Source: DASWOJ01 sp964242415
Lineage (GTDB): Bacteria; Pseudomonadota; Alphaproteobacteria; Acetobacterales; Acetobacteraceae
Length of the DNA: 64,000 nt
Direction of reading: 5' to 3'
Assembly (NCBI GenBank): GCA_964242415.1
Contig: CAXTAT010000029.1
Coordinates: 10,606-74,605, forward strand
The notes under the pieces were generated by a model that saw only the letters and a program-made list of their open reading frames with translations, did no database searches and was not told the origin of the DNA. The position numbers and the translations under genes are program-made. How positions within the stretch are numbered: position 1 is the stretch's first letter; the number at the start of each line of letters is the position of its first letter. This document shows, in pieces, positions 43,333 through 51,830 of the stretch.

Positions 43333-44448
43333 ATGCCCCAAACTTCGGATACCCCCCTGTTCCAGCCCTACACGCTGGGCCAGCTTCAGCTTCGCAACCG
43401 CATCGTCATGGCGCCCTTGACGCGCAGCCGCAGCAGTGAGGATGGCGTGGTTCCGTCGTTCGCCGCCGAGTACTACGGGCAGCGCGCCACCGCCGGGCTG
43501 ATCGTGTCCGAGGCGACGAACATCTCCGCCCAGGCCCGCGGCTATGCGAAGACGCCTGGGATCTGGACGCCGCAACAGGTCGAAGCGTGGCAGCCCGTCA
43601 CGGACGCCGTTCACAGCCAGGGTGGACGCATCGTGCTGCAGCTTTGGCACACTGGCCGCATCAGCCACCCCGACCTCCACGACGGCGCGCTCCCGGTGGC
43701 GCCGTCCGCCCTCAAGCCGGTCGGCCAGGCGTTCACCAACAGCGGCATGCAGGACCACGTCACGCCCCGCGCGCTGGAGACGGAGGAAATCCCCGCCATC
43801 GTCGCCGATTATCGCCACGCCGCGCAGTGCGCGATGGACGCCGGGTTCGATGGCGTCGAGGTGCACTCGGCCAACAACTACCTGCTGGAGCAGTTCATCC
43901 GCGACAGCACCAACAAGCGCACCGACCGCTATGGCGGCAGCTTGGAGAACCGGCTCCGCTTTCCGCTGTCGGTGATCGCGGCGGTGACGGAGGTGTGGGG
44001 CGGCGGCAGCCGGGTCGGCATTCGCATCTCGCCGGGCACGACCGCACCCGGCGGGACGCCGCTGGACAGCGATCCCATGGGCACCTACAGCACCTATTTG
44101 GACGCACTGAACGAGTTCAACCTGATGTATGTCCACGACATCGAGGGCGTGACTCAGATGAGCCGCGACCCCAACGGCATCGACTACCCGGCGATGCGCA
44201 GGCGCTTCAAGGGCGCCTACATTGCCAACAACCAGTACACCCGCAAGCTGGCCGATGACACCATCGCCAAGGGCAATGCCGACCTGATTAGCTTCGGCCG
44301 CCCGTTTATCGCCAACCCCGACCTGGTGGAGCGGATGCGAACCGGCGAGCCGCTGGCCGATGCGCCGAAGCAGTATTGGTATGGCGGGGACAGCGTCGGC
44401 TACTCGGACTGGCCGGGGATGCAGGGGCAGATCAAGCTGGCGGCGTAA
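43333..44448 (+). CDS. Alkene reductase, Old Yellow Enzyme family (NemA-like)
   Basis: A 371-residue FMN protein that reduces activated C=C bonds or nitro compounds with NAD(P)H. Seen: LFQPYTLGQLQLRNRIVMAPLTRSR, QLWHTGRISHPDLHDG, the substrate pair in GVEVHSANNYLLEQF, the stretch TDRYGGSLENRLRFP, and FGRPFIANPDLVERM near the C-terminus. All features of a functional enzyme are intact. It appears to be a single-gene unit. Confidence 0.92.
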   Translation: MPQTSDTPLFQPYTLGQLQLRNRIVMAPLTRSRSSEDGVVPSFAAEYYGQRATAGLIVSEATNISAQARGYAKTPGIWTPQQVEAWQPVTDAVHSQGGRIVLQLWHTGRISHPDLHDGALPVAPSALKPVGQAFTNSGMQDHVTPRALETEEIPAIVADYRHAAQCAMDAGFDGVEVHSANNYLLEQFIRDSTNKRTDRYGGSLENRLRFPLSVIAAVTEVWGGGSRVGIRISPGTTAPGGTPLDSDPMGTYSTYLDALNEFNLMYVHDIEGVTQMSRDPNGIDYPAMRRRFKGAYIANNQYTRKLADDTIAKGNADLISFGRPFIANPDLVERMRTGEPLADAPKQYWYGGDSVGYSDWPGMQGQIKLAA

Positions 44449-44476
44449 GACCCAGCACAGGCGCAGACCCCTTCCT

Positions 44477-44629
44477 GCTCCCTCTCCCGTTTCGGGAGAG
44501 GGCCGGGGTGAGAGGGTCTTGCTTGCCAGCGCGCCAGCCGATGCCGGCGGAACCGGGCTGCCCAGGCCAGTAGGTCTGCGCCGCAAGACTCCCTCACCCC
44601 GGCCCCTCTCTCGAAGGGAGAGGGAGCAA
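44477..44629. repeat. Palindromic repeat pair G
   Basis: Plus-oriented copy at 44477-44517 and minus-oriented at 44588-44629, downstream of the alkene reductase. The spacer (GCCGGCGGAACCGGGCTGCC, then TGCGCCGCAAGAC) closely resembles the 48.8-kb spacer, so the whole composite, not just the palindromes, is conserved. Confidence 0.85.
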
Positions 44630-44748
44630 GTCGGGCTATGCTATGCCGTTTGCGATGGTCCTGCTTGGGGGGTGTTGAACTGGTCCGGTGCCTTCCCCGC
44701 GCTTAGTCGTATCTAGGCCCGTTTCAGACCACCCAAGCCGATCTCACG

Positions 44749-45834
44749 CTACGCTGCGACCTGACGAGCCTTTACAGCGCCACGGTTGCCGGGCGCCGTC
44801 TCAGGGCCGACCGTGGTGTCGCGGGCCGTCTGGTGCTCCATCTCGGCATTCACCTCCGCGCCGACCAGAACGACCGCCGCCGACAGCCAGAGCCAGGTCA
44901 TGAAGCCAATCATCGCGCCCAGCGATCCATACGTCTTGTTGTAGGTGCCGAAGTGGCTGACGTAATAGGAGAACCCGATGGAGCCAGCCACCCACAAGAC
45001 GGCAGCCACGCCGCCGCCCCAGGTGACCCAGCGCCAGCGTGCCAACTGCCGGCTCGGCCCAAAGCGGTAGATGAGCGCGAGCAGAACCGCGAGCGCCACC
45101 AGCAGCAACGGCCAGCGCAACAGGCGCAGCAACAAGCCGCCGACCGCACCCAGGCCGACCATGTTGAGCGCCACCGGAACGGCCACGACCGCCGCCAAGG
45201 CGAGCAACACGAACAGGACGATGCCCAGCGTGAAGGCCAGGGTCAGCGCCGTGCGCACCACGAAGCCGCGCTTCTCCTTCTCGTCGTAAACGATGTTGAG
45301 CGCGTCGAACAACGCCTTGGTGCCCTGGTTTGCGCTCCATAGCGACGTGCCGAGGCCGAGCAGGGCGCCGAAGCCCAGCGCCGTGCCACCCTTGGCCGAA
45401 AGGCTGCGAACCTGGTCGGCGATGATCGTCATGCCGCCCTCCGGCACGACGCCGGACAAGGCGTCGAGGTTCTTGGAAATGCTGGCCGGGTCGGCAAACA
45501 GCCCGTAGATCGATACCATCGCCGCCAGCGCGGGAAACAGGGCGAGCAGGGTGAAGAAGGTGATCCCCGCCGCCTCGGTCAGCAACCGGTGCCCGGAAAC
45601 GTTGGCCGCCACCCGCTTGCCGATGGCCCACCAGCCGCCGGCAGGGATCTCGGCGGGCGTGGCGGCGTCCCGGCCAGCCGTCGCGCTGGGACGCGGCTGT
45701 GCCCGGCTTGGGGAGGGGCCGCCCGTGCCGCGGGCCGGGACTGTGCCGGCTTGCGGCCGGCCCGGCAGTGCCCCGGCGAGAAGGCTGACCACGGCCAGCG
45801 CTGTGAAAGCAAGGGACGCCGGGTCACGTTTCAT
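44749..45834 (-). CDS. YihY/virulence factor BrkB family membrane protein
   Basis: A 361-residue protein with about six transmembrane segments. The YihY core includes LLTEAAGITFFTLLALFPALAAMVSIYGL, LGTSLWSANQGTKALFDALNIVYDE and YGSLGAMIGFMTWLWLSAAVVLVGAEVNAE. An N-terminal 60-residue proline/alanine-rich extension with a hydrophobic start precedes it. Once thought to be RNase BN; the role of the family is unclear, with transport suggested. Confidence 0.88.
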   Translation of the reverse strand: MKRDPASLAFTALAVVSLLAGALPGRPQAGTVPARGTGGPSPSRAQPRPSATAGRDAATPAEIPAGGWWAIGKRVAANVSGHRLLTEAAGITFFTLLALFPALAAMVSIYGLFADPASISKNLDALSGVVPEGGMTIIADQVRSLSAKGGTALGFGALLGLGTSLWSANQGTKALFDALNIVYDEKEKRGFVVRTALTLAFTLGIVLFVLLALAAVVAVPVALNMVGLGAVGGLLLRLLRWPLLLVALAVLLALIYRFGPSRQLARWRWVTWGGGVAAVLWVAGSIGFSYYVSHFGTYNKTYGSLGAMIGFMTWLWLSAAVVLVGAEVNAEMEHQTARDTTVGPETAPGNRGAVKARQVAA

Positions 45835-45937
45835 CGGTCTGGAACCTCCAGGGTCGGTGGTGGGGACTCAAACGCGTCCCACGGCGGGCTTTGAGCAGCG
45901 TGTCGCAGGGCGGTTGCGCGCGTGCGCGCCGGTGCCG

Positions 45938-46303
45938 CTAAATCTCCTGTCGCCCGGCTGGGCGCGTCAGGCGGTAGGCCAGGTAGCATCCACCCAGCGT
46001 CAAGCTGACCAAGGCATAGCGACGTAGCCGCCTGCCCAATCCGGAGCGGGCTTTGCGTTGAACCTCGGCCCGCCCGCCCGCGCTGCGCCGGGACCCGAGC
46101 AGTTCCCAGGCAATGCCTGCATACTCGATCAGCGAAGGTAGGGCGGCCATCACCTGAGCCAGCAGATCGGCCCCAAGGGGGCTGGCCGCTGCGCCCGCTT
46201 CGGCCGGACTGGCTGCCGCCGACTTTGGCCGTAGTCCGTCGAGGCTGGCGCGAAGTTCTCCCAACTGGGCGCCTGCGGAGCGCAAAAGCGTGTTGTCCGC
46301 CAT
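45938..46303 (-). CDS. Hypothetical protein with one C-terminal membrane helix
   Basis: A 121-residue protein from ATG 46303, with GAGG 7 bp upstream. The first 60 residues are alanine-rich and probably helical. LPSLIEYAGIAWELLGSRR follows, then a very basic stretch (RKARSGLGRRLRRY) and one transmembrane helix (ALVSLTLGGCYLAYRL). Located in a run of envelope and stress genes. I do not recognise the family. Confidence 0.6.
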   Translation of the reverse strand: MADNTLLRSAGAQLGELRASLDGLRPKSAAASPAEAGAAASPLGADLLAQVMAALPSLIEYAGIAWELLGSRRSAGGRAEVQRKARSGLGRRLRRYALVSLTLGGCYLAYRLTRPAGRQEI

Positions 46304-46443
46304 ATACAGACCTCGTCCACCGAATGGGAGCAGGGCCGGAACGCCACTGCTCCGTGAAAGCATAGGCAAGTCGGCGGCCAGGATGCCAGCAGGTCTTGGC
46401 AGCGCAAGGTGCGTCTGCAAGACCAGCCCGATCCCAGCCGCCT

Positions 46444-46476
46444 GAAGCTTGGGCCGCCCGAAGCTTGGGCCGCCCC
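46444..46476 (-). repeat. Perfect 16-bp tandem duplication
   Basis: GAAGCTTGGGCCGCCC occurs twice back to back, directly after the GlsB/YeaQ-type gene. It has the same CTTGGG motif as the hisC repeat but is not in a coding region. Confidence 0.8.
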
Positions 46477-46481
46477 AGGGC

Positions 46482-46742
46482 CTAGGTCAGCGTACGCCGG
46501 CCGGCGACCAGACGGTAGAGCCACAACACGACGACTGCGCCAACGATGGCGACGATCAGGCTCCAGATGTTGAAGCCTGTGACCGGCGTCGCCCCTATTG
46601 CCGAGAACAAGAAGCCGCCGACAAAGGCACCAATGATCCCAAGCACGATGTCGAGCACCACGCCCTGGCCGGAGCCGCTGGAAATCTTACTCGCGATAAA
46701 GCCGGCGATAAGGCCGAGGACGAGCCAGGCAATGATGGACAT
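46482..46742 (-). CDS. GlsB/YeaQ/YmgE family stress-response membrane protein
   Basis: An 86-residue, three-helix protein of the transglycosylase-associated family. MSIIAWLVLGLIAGFIASKI, VLDIVLGIIGAFVGGFLF and NIWSLIVAIVGAVVVLWLYR show the glycine-rich helices typical of the group. These are usually induced by general stress. GGAAACC lies just upstream of the start on the coding strand. Confidence 0.9.
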   Translation of the reverse strand: MSIIAWLVLGLIAGFIASKISSGSGQGVVLDIVLGIIGAFVGGFLFSAIGATPVTGFNIWSLIVAIVGAVVVLWLYRLVAGRRTLT

Positions 46743-46810
46743 GATGGTTTCCTTTGCTGCAAGCCGGTGATCGGCGCCATGCCGGCCACCTTAGTTACAA
46801 TAAAGCACGG

Positions 46811-47044
46811 TCACGGTGTAAAATTCACGGTCGGGCAGCACGAAGCAGCGCCATGCCGGGGCAACCCTCTGCCAGCCCGGCCGCCTTCGCGAGAGGTGAT
46901 CGCGCTCCCCTGGCCGACGTTGCCCTTGTAATCCAGCCAGATTTGCGCCGATTGGCCGGCCTTGGTGGCCGTCCCGCGCCAAACGCCGCCGTTCTTGGTC
47001 AGGGAGCCATAGGGACCGCGCTGGCCTTGGTGGAGAGGAGTCAT
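46811..47044 (-). CDS. Hypothetical small protein, possibly frameshifted
   Basis: A 77-codon frame whose centre reads SLTKNGGVWRGTATKAGQSAQIWLDYKGNVGQG, which looks like part of a small secreted beta-sheet protein. No signal peptide or ribosome site precedes it, and the last 25 residues look like out-of-frame sequence. It may be the remains of a larger gene. The flanks 46743-46810 and 47045-47135 show nothing else. Confidence 0.35.
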   Translation of the reverse strand: MTPLHQGQRGPYGSLTKNGGVWRGTATKAGQSAQIWLDYKGNVGQGSAITSREGGRAGRGLPRHGAASCCPTVNFTP

Positions 47045-47135
47045 GCTGCCGAAGGCGCGTCATGCGGCGCCGGTTCCGGTCTGCAGGCGGCTATCCCAGC
47101 CAGGCGTCGCCTGCAAAGGAAGAAGCCTTGGGGCG

Positions 47136-47558
47136 CTACTCCGCCTTGCTCGACGGCTCTGCGGCGTCCGTGCTGACCGGGCGCTGCCGCCGGTCCGCCA
47201 TGAAGGCGTCGAACTCCGCCTTGTCACGGGCCTGGCGCAACCGCTCCAGGAAGGCATGGAACTCGCGCTGCTCCTCCTCCAGCCGGCTGATCGCGTCGGC
47301 GCGGTAGGTGTCGAACGCCTGGTTGCCGCTGGGGGAGGACCGGAAGCGGCGGCCGTCACTGCCCAGCCCCCTGGCAGAGCCGCCGACGCTGAACCACCGG
47401 CCCAGCCTGCTGTCGCGGCCATCACGCCAATCATAAAGCCGTCCGCTTCCGGCCAGGTAGGCGAATGTTGCCAGACCCAGCGGCCAAGCGATCAAGGAGG
47501 CTGCGGCCACCACTGCAAGCCATGCGACTGCGCCGAATTCGTCCAACCTGGCCAGCAT
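47136..47558 (-). CDS. DUF2852 family membrane protein
   Basis: A 140-residue protein. One or two membrane segments (AVAWLAVVAAASLIAWPLGLATFAYL) precede a soluble tail. The family signature is clear: SSPSGNQAFDTYRADAISRL, EEEQREFHAFLERLRQARDK and EFDAFMADRR. GGAG lies 7 bp before ATG 47558. Widespread in alphaproteobacteria, function unknown. Confidence 0.85.
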   Translation of the reverse strand: MLARLDEFGAVAWLAVVAAASLIAWPLGLATFAYLAGSGRLYDWRDGRDSRLGRWFSVGGSARGLGSDGRRFRSSPSGNQAFDTYRADAISRLEEEQREFHAFLERLRQARDKAEFDAFMADRRQRPVSTDAAEPSSKAE

Positions 47559-47694
47559 GATGCCGCTCCACCCTATGTGAGGGGCATTAACACCACCGCC
47601 TGGGTTTCGTGCCCTGCCGAATGGAACACATATCCGTGTACAAGGCCGCTTTCGTGACGGAGGCGGGTGCGCCCAGTCCGTTGCGTCCCCAGGG

Positions 47695-48339
47695 CTACTG
47701 CGCCGTCGGCAGGTCCAGGGATTGCAGGTAAACCAGCAGCCCGGCCTCCAGCAGGTCCACCGGGGACATGGGCAGCAGGCCGGTGGGCTCGCCGTCCTTG
47801 CCGAGGAACAGCGAGGCGATGCCATGGGTCAGCGACCACACGTGCAGGGCCACCATGTGCGGCGGCGGCCGGCGCGGGGCATGGCTGTGGTCGCATGCGG
47901 CGTCGGCCACGCGGCGCAGCACCTGGAAGGCTGCGTCGCGCGCCGATAGCAGCTCCGGATGCGCGCTGATCGGCAATTGCTGGTCGAACATGGTGGAATA
48001 CACCGCCGCCTCACGCGCGGCGAAGGCCAAATGAGCCTGCGCGCAACGCTCTAGGGCGACGACCGGGTTGGCGCCGGCGACCTTGGCGGCGTTGGCCAGG
48101 TCGGATTCCAGGCCCTCGAAGCCGCGCCGGGCCAACTCGGCCAGCAAGGCGTCGCGGTCACGGAAGTGCCGGTAGGGTGCCGCCGCACTGACGCCCAGGA
48201 TGCGGGCCAGCTCGGCGATGGCGAACCCGGGTACCCCGCGCTCGGCGATCATGGCCAGGGCCGCCTGCACCAGCGCCTCGCGCAGGTTGCCGTGGTGGTA
48301 GCCGTCGCGCGTTTTGCCTGTGGTGTGCTGCTGCTTCAT
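47695..48339 (-). CDS. TetR/AcrR-family regulator with WHG-type C-terminal domain
   Basis: A 214-residue repressor-type protein. The helix-turn-helix is FAIAELARILGVSAAAPYRHFRDRDALLAELA (read as two parts, residues 39-70). The C-terminal ligand domain has ALHVWSLTHGIASLFL, which fits the WHG group. Divergent upstream DNA is AT-rich (AGTACTCATAAAGGATGC...) and probably contains its own operator. No adjacent target gene is obvious because a repeat cluster follows. Confidence 0.88.
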   Translation of the reverse strand: MKQQHTTGKTRDGYHHGNLREALVQAALAMIAERGVPGFAIAELARILGVSAAAPYRHFRDRDALLAELARRGFEGLESDLANAAKVAGANPVVALERCAQAHLAFAAREAAVYSTMFDQQLPISAHPELLSARDAAFQVLRRVADAACDHSHAPRRPPPHMVALHVWSLTHGIASLFLGKDGEPTGLLPMSPVDLLEAGLLVYLQSLDLPTAQ

Positions 48340-48576
48340 AAAGTACTCATAAAGGATGCAGCTTACATCCCAATAGGCTTGGCCGTCGCTTATTAATCAT
48401 TGTTGAACGGGGTGGGTCGAGCCTCCACCAGGCCGTGTGCGGCGGCTGCAACCAGCCGGTTCGCGGCACGCCGGTCTGGGTTGGCCAGATCGCAGGCCAT
48501 GGCGGGCCGCCTGTGGGCCGAGCGGGGCAGCAGCGCACAGGTCGAAGGGCTGGTCCTGGCGACGTAAACCGACCGC

Positions 48577-48964
48577 CTGCTCCCTATGCCCCCGAAAGGG
48601 CCGGGGTGAGGCAGGCTGGGTGAACCCGGCTTGCCCGCTTGAGACCGGAATTCGCTCTCGAACGCGAGGCTCCGGTGCTTGCCGCCTCCCCCCACCCCGG
48701 CCCTCTCCCGGAGGCCAGCGCGATCGCCTATGCCGTGGGGACCGCTTCTGCTCCCTCTCCCAAGGGAAAGGGCTGGGGTGAGGGAGTCTTTCCAAGCGCC
48801 ACTCAACGGTGCCGCCGGAACCGGACTGCCCGGGCCAGCAGGGCTGTCCGAGCCAGGGGGTCTGCGCCGCAAGACCCCCTCACCCCGGCCCTCTCCCGAG
48901 GGCGAGGGAGCAGGCAGCGTGCCCGCCGCATATGCGATCGCCCTGCCCGGAGGGAGAGGGAGCC
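48577..48964. repeat. Cluster of about five palindromic repeat copies (H)
   Basis: Copies at 48577-48613 (plus), 48686-48715 (minus, truncated), 48749-48789 (plus), 48872-48921 (minus) and a half-copy at 48941-48964. Together they form two inverted pairs plus a remnant and fill most of the 666-bp gap between the TetR gene and the LEA2-like gene. Nothing else is recognisable in 48340-49005. Confidence 0.8.
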
Positions 48965-49005
48965 AGGCCGGCCTTGTTCGGATGGCGGCAAGGGTCCCCC
49001 TATGG

Positions 49006-49707
49006 TTAAGCGTCCGCTCCAGCCCGGCGCTGGCAACGCGGGGCAGTCGGCATGGCGGCGTCGGCCAGCATCCCCGGTACGCTGGTGAGCAGGTCCAAGC
49101 GCCCGCTGCGGCTGAACGGCACGGTGATGCCCAAGGTGTCCAGCGTGACGGTCCCGTGCAGCCGGTAGTCCACCGCACCAGTTCGGACCACGCCCAGAAG
49201 CTGCGGCCCAAGGTTGCGGACCGTGCTGACGACCGTGAACGGCACCAGCACCGACGACCCCGGCGGTAGCCGCACCGCGGTATCGCTGACGCCCTCGGCC
49301 AGCGGGCTACCCTCGGCGTCCACATCCACCGCGATGCGCCGGAACGACAACTCCGACCTGTTCGGGTTGGTGACGCACAGGGTCACGGCCAGGACCTGGT
49401 CCAGCAGCCCGGCGCCGCGCAGCCCGACCGCGGCAACCTCGACCTGCGGCGGGGTGGCCGTCGCCAACGCGCAACCATTGCAGAGAAGGGCGACCAGCGC
49501 GACGGATGCGGCGTTGCGGGCGGATCGACCGGGCCGGGCCGGGCTGCGGCGCGTGGCGCTGCGGCCAGCCTCGGTCGGAGCGGTCGCCACGATGCCGCTG
49601 CAGTCTGGGATGCCGCAATCCAGGACTCCCTCCGGCGGAGCTTTGGCGGTGCGGACCACCGAACAGGTCAGCAGTCGGTCGGCACCGGGCGTCACTGCCT
49701 GCAGCAT
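49006..49707 (-). CDS. LEA type 2 (WHy) domain lipoprotein
   Basis: A 233-residue protein. TGAGGAG sits 7 bp before ATG 49707, which supports the long start, but a lipoprotein-like signal (VALVALLCNGCALA) begins only at about residue 69. The real product may therefore start nearer, for example at GTG 49590. The mature part is an LEA-2 domain: VEVAAVGLRGAGLLDQVLAV, VTNPNRSELSFRRIAVDVD and VPFTVVSTVRNLGPQL. Such domains protect against desiccation or stress. It is divergent from the CsbD gene. Confidence 0.72.
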   Translation of the reverse strand: MLQAVTPGADRLLTCSVVRTAKAPPEGVLDCGIPDCSGIVATAPTEAGRSATRRSPARPGRSARNAASVALVALLCNGCALATATPPQVEVAAVGLRGAGLLDQVLAVTLCVTNPNRSELSFRRIAVDVDAEGSPLAEGVSDTAVRLPPGSSVLVPFTVVSTVRNLGPQLLGVVRTGAVDYRLHGTVTLDTLGITVPFSRSGRLDLLTSVPGMLADAAMPTAPRCQRRAGADA

Positions 49708-49769
49708 GGACGGCTCCTCAGGTTGGAAGTGGAAGACTGCGCGCCCAGGATGTTGGCCGGCACAGTCGC

Positions 49770-49793
49770 GGAACTATCGCGGCGTTTTGCGTT
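49770..49793 (+). promoter_or_regulatory. Possible general-stress (EcfG-type) promoter for csbD
   Basis: GGAAC at 49770-49774 is followed after 15 bp by CGTT at 49790-49793, 60 bp before the CsbD start. The alphaproteobacterial EcfG consensus as I know it is GGAAC-N16/17-CGTT, so the spacing is 1 bp short. The target gene type fits. Confidence 0.4.
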
Positions 49794-49853
49794 AGACGCT
49801 CTTACATGCAGGGCCGTCAATCAAGACGCCTCTTGCAGCGTGAGGAGCGAAGC

Positions 49854-50135
49854 ATGGACGAGGACCGGATCAAGGGTGCGGCCACGGACTTCGGCGGCAA
49901 GGTGAAGGACGCTGTCGGCGGCCTGACCGGCGATGCGAAGACGCAGGCCGAGGGTAAGGCGGACCAGGCCACGGGCCAGTTGCAGAACACCTTCGGCTCG
50001 GCGAAAGACGCGGCGCGTGAGGGTGCCGCAACGTTCGGCACGGAGCTGGACAGCTTCATGTCCGAGAAGCCGATGACGTCGCTGCTGATCGCTGTCGGCG
50101 CAGGTTACGTGCTCGCCCGCCTCATGCATCGCTAG
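49854..50135 (+). CDS. CsbD-like stress protein with C-terminal membrane helix
   Basis: A 93-residue protein. MDEDRIKGAATDFGGKVKDAVGGLTGD followed by AEGKADQATGQLQ is the CsbD pattern. The C-terminus resembles DUF883: SFMSEKPMTSLLIAVGAGYVLARLMHR, one membrane anchor. GAGGAG precedes the ATG. It is probably stress-induced. 50136-50271 beyond it shows only a faint degenerate palindromic repeat at about 50207-50247. Confidence 0.85.
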   Translation: MDEDRIKGAATDFGGKVKDAVGGLTGDAKTQAEGKADQATGQLQNTFGSAKDAAREGAATFGTELDSFMSEKPMTSLLIAVGAGYVLARLMHR

Positions 50136-50271
50136 GCAGCCGGGTCAAGGCCGCCAGCGCGCGAACGCGCCGTCCAGGGCAATCGCCGACGGCGCGAACG
50201 CTGCCTGGCTGCCCCCTTGCTTCTCGGGCGAGGGGGCCGGGTTTAGGGCGGCCTGTTGCGGACTTCTGTCG

Positions 50272-50532
50272 TCAGGCGTCCACGCGCTCCGGCACGGCCA
50301 AGCCGAGCCAGTCCCGGTAGAGTGTGGCGATGTCTGGCTCGAAATCGCGGATGACGGGATATCAGGGCGTCGGCGCCTCCACGTTGTGCAGGGTCGCGCG
50401 TTGCGGGCAAAAATACTCGCAAACCGTCTGCTAGGTCGAGGTCGGCGCCATTAGGCGGGAGTAGATCTCCTCCATCTCCGGCTGTGATTTCCGTACAGGA
50501 ATGCGGGCGTGCAGCTTGCAGTTCTCCCGCCA
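50272..50532 (-). pseudogene. Remnant of an unidentified gene with two in-frame stops
   Basis: Reading the minus strand from 50532 gives WRENCKLHARIPVRKSQPE, MEEIYSRLMAPTST, then TAG, QTVCEYFCPQRATLHNVEA, PTP, then TGA, and YPVIRDFEPDIATLYRDW followed by LGLAVPERVDA and a true-looking stop. Residue composition between the stops is clearly protein-like, and the second stop could be a former TGG. I do not recognise the family. A different frame looks coding just upstream (TLNVIRSSIQVGGFSRV, up to about 50620), so a frameshift is likely too. Confidence 0.55.
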
Positions 50533-50693
50533 TCGCAGAAGTCGTGGCCGCGCACACACGCGAGAAACCGCCCACCTGGATGCTGGATCGGATGACGTTG
50601 AGCGTTGTCCGAACCTGGCCAGGCTACTAGCCGTCCAAGCCGGTTCATAGCACTGTGAAGCGTACGATAGGCGGGCAGAAAGGAAACCGGACG

Positions 50694-51734
50694 GTGCGTT
50701 CCAAGCGGGTCATCTCGGTCGTCGGATGCCATGCGGAGGGCGAGGTCGGCGACGTCATCATCGGCGGCGTGCTGCCGCCTATGGGTGCCACCATGTTCGA
50801 GAAGATGCGGACGATGGAACGCGACCACGACCATGTCCGCCGCCTGCTGCTATGCGAGCCGCGCGGCAGCGTGTGCCGGCACGTCAACCTGCTCGTCCCC
50901 CCGGTCCAGCCCGGCTGCGACGCCGGCGTGATCATCATGGAGCCGACCGAGTACGTCGCGATGTCAGGCTCCAACCTGATCTGCACCGTGACGGTCCTGC
51001 TGGAGGCCGGCCTGGTGAGGATGCAGGAGCCGGAAACGGTGGTGATGGTGGACACCCCGGCCGGCCCGGTGCGCGCCCGCGCCAGGTGCGACGGCGGACG
51101 CTGCCTGGGCGTCGAGATCGAGAACGTGCCGGCCTTCGTGGACCGGCTCGATGCGCCGCTTGAGGTGCCGGGGTTCGGCACCGTCAGCGCCGACATCGCG
51201 TATGGCGGCATGTTCTATGCCATCGTCGATGCCACCCGGCTGGGGTTCCGTGTCACGCTGGACGAGGCGCGCGAGCTGGCCGTGCTGGGCGAGCGGGTCC
51301 GCTTGGCCGCGCGCGAGCAGCTCAGCGTCGTGCACCCCGGCAACCCCGGCATCAGCGGCGTGTCGATCGTGCAGCTCAACCGGCCGTTTGCCGGCGTGGG
51401 CGAGGTCACGCGCAACACCTGCATCGTGGCGCCCGGCCGGTCTGACCGCAGCCCGACCGGCACCGGCACCAGCGCGCGCATGGCGGTGCTGCACGCCCGC
51501 GGGCAGATGCGGGTCAGCGACGCAATGGTGCACGAGTCCCTGATCGGCAGCCGCTTCCGAGGGCGGATCGTCGCCGAGACCGAGGTGGCCGGCCGGGCAG
51601 CCATCGTGCCCGCCATCGAGGGCCGGGCGTGGATTACGGGCCACCACACCTATTTCCTCGACCCGGAGGACCCGTATCCGGAAGGCTACCTGGTTCCTGA
51701 CACCTGGGGGGTCACGGGCACGCTGACCCAGTGA
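50694..51734 (+). CDS. Proline racemase family protein (hydroxyproline dehydratase-like)
   Basis: A 346-residue protein. GTG 50694 with AAAGGA 8 bp upstream is preferred to GTG 50655. Family segments: VGCHAEGEVGDVIIGG, VNLLVPPVQPGCDAGVIIMEP, VHPGNPGISGVSIVQL and FRGRIVAETEVAGRAAIVP. Both catalytic cysteine positions are replaced: MSGSNLIC has Ser91 where proline racemase has MCGH, and DRSPTGTGTSARM has threonine where the second cysteine is expected. It cannot be a two-cysteine racemase; a dehydratase or other lyase is more likely. Confidence 0.85.
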   Translation: MRSKRVISVVGCHAEGEVGDVIIGGVLPPMGATMFEKMRTMERDHDHVRRLLLCEPRGSVCRHVNLLVPPVQPGCDAGVIIMEPTEYVAMSGSNLICTVTVLLEAGLVRMQEPETVVMVDTPAGPVRARARCDGGRCLGVEIENVPAFVDRLDAPLEVPGFGTVSADIAYGGMFYAIVDATRLGFRVTLDEARELAVLGERVRLAAREQLSVVHPGNPGISGVSIVQLNRPFAGVGEVTRNTCIVAPGRSDRSPTGTGTSARMAVLHARGQMRVSDAMVHESLIGSRFRGRIVAETEVAGRAAIVPAIEGRAWITGHHTYFLDPEDPYPEGYLVPDTWGVTGTLTQ

Positions 51735-51830
51735 TCGCCGCGTGCGATGGCCATGGCGCCGACGCATTGAGGGCGGTCCCGCACCACCCCCCTGGCGGCT
51801 TGTTGCGCGCCAGCAGGCTGCGCCATCCGG

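Noticed and set aside
48577..48964. CRISPR array
   Set aside because: Repeats alternate in orientation, are unevenly spaced and occur singly elsewhere. They are interspersed palindromes, not a CRISPR.
50145..50215. Rho-independent terminator after csbD
   Set aside because: GCGCGAACGC-type inverted segments exist, but the stem is imperfect and there is no T run.
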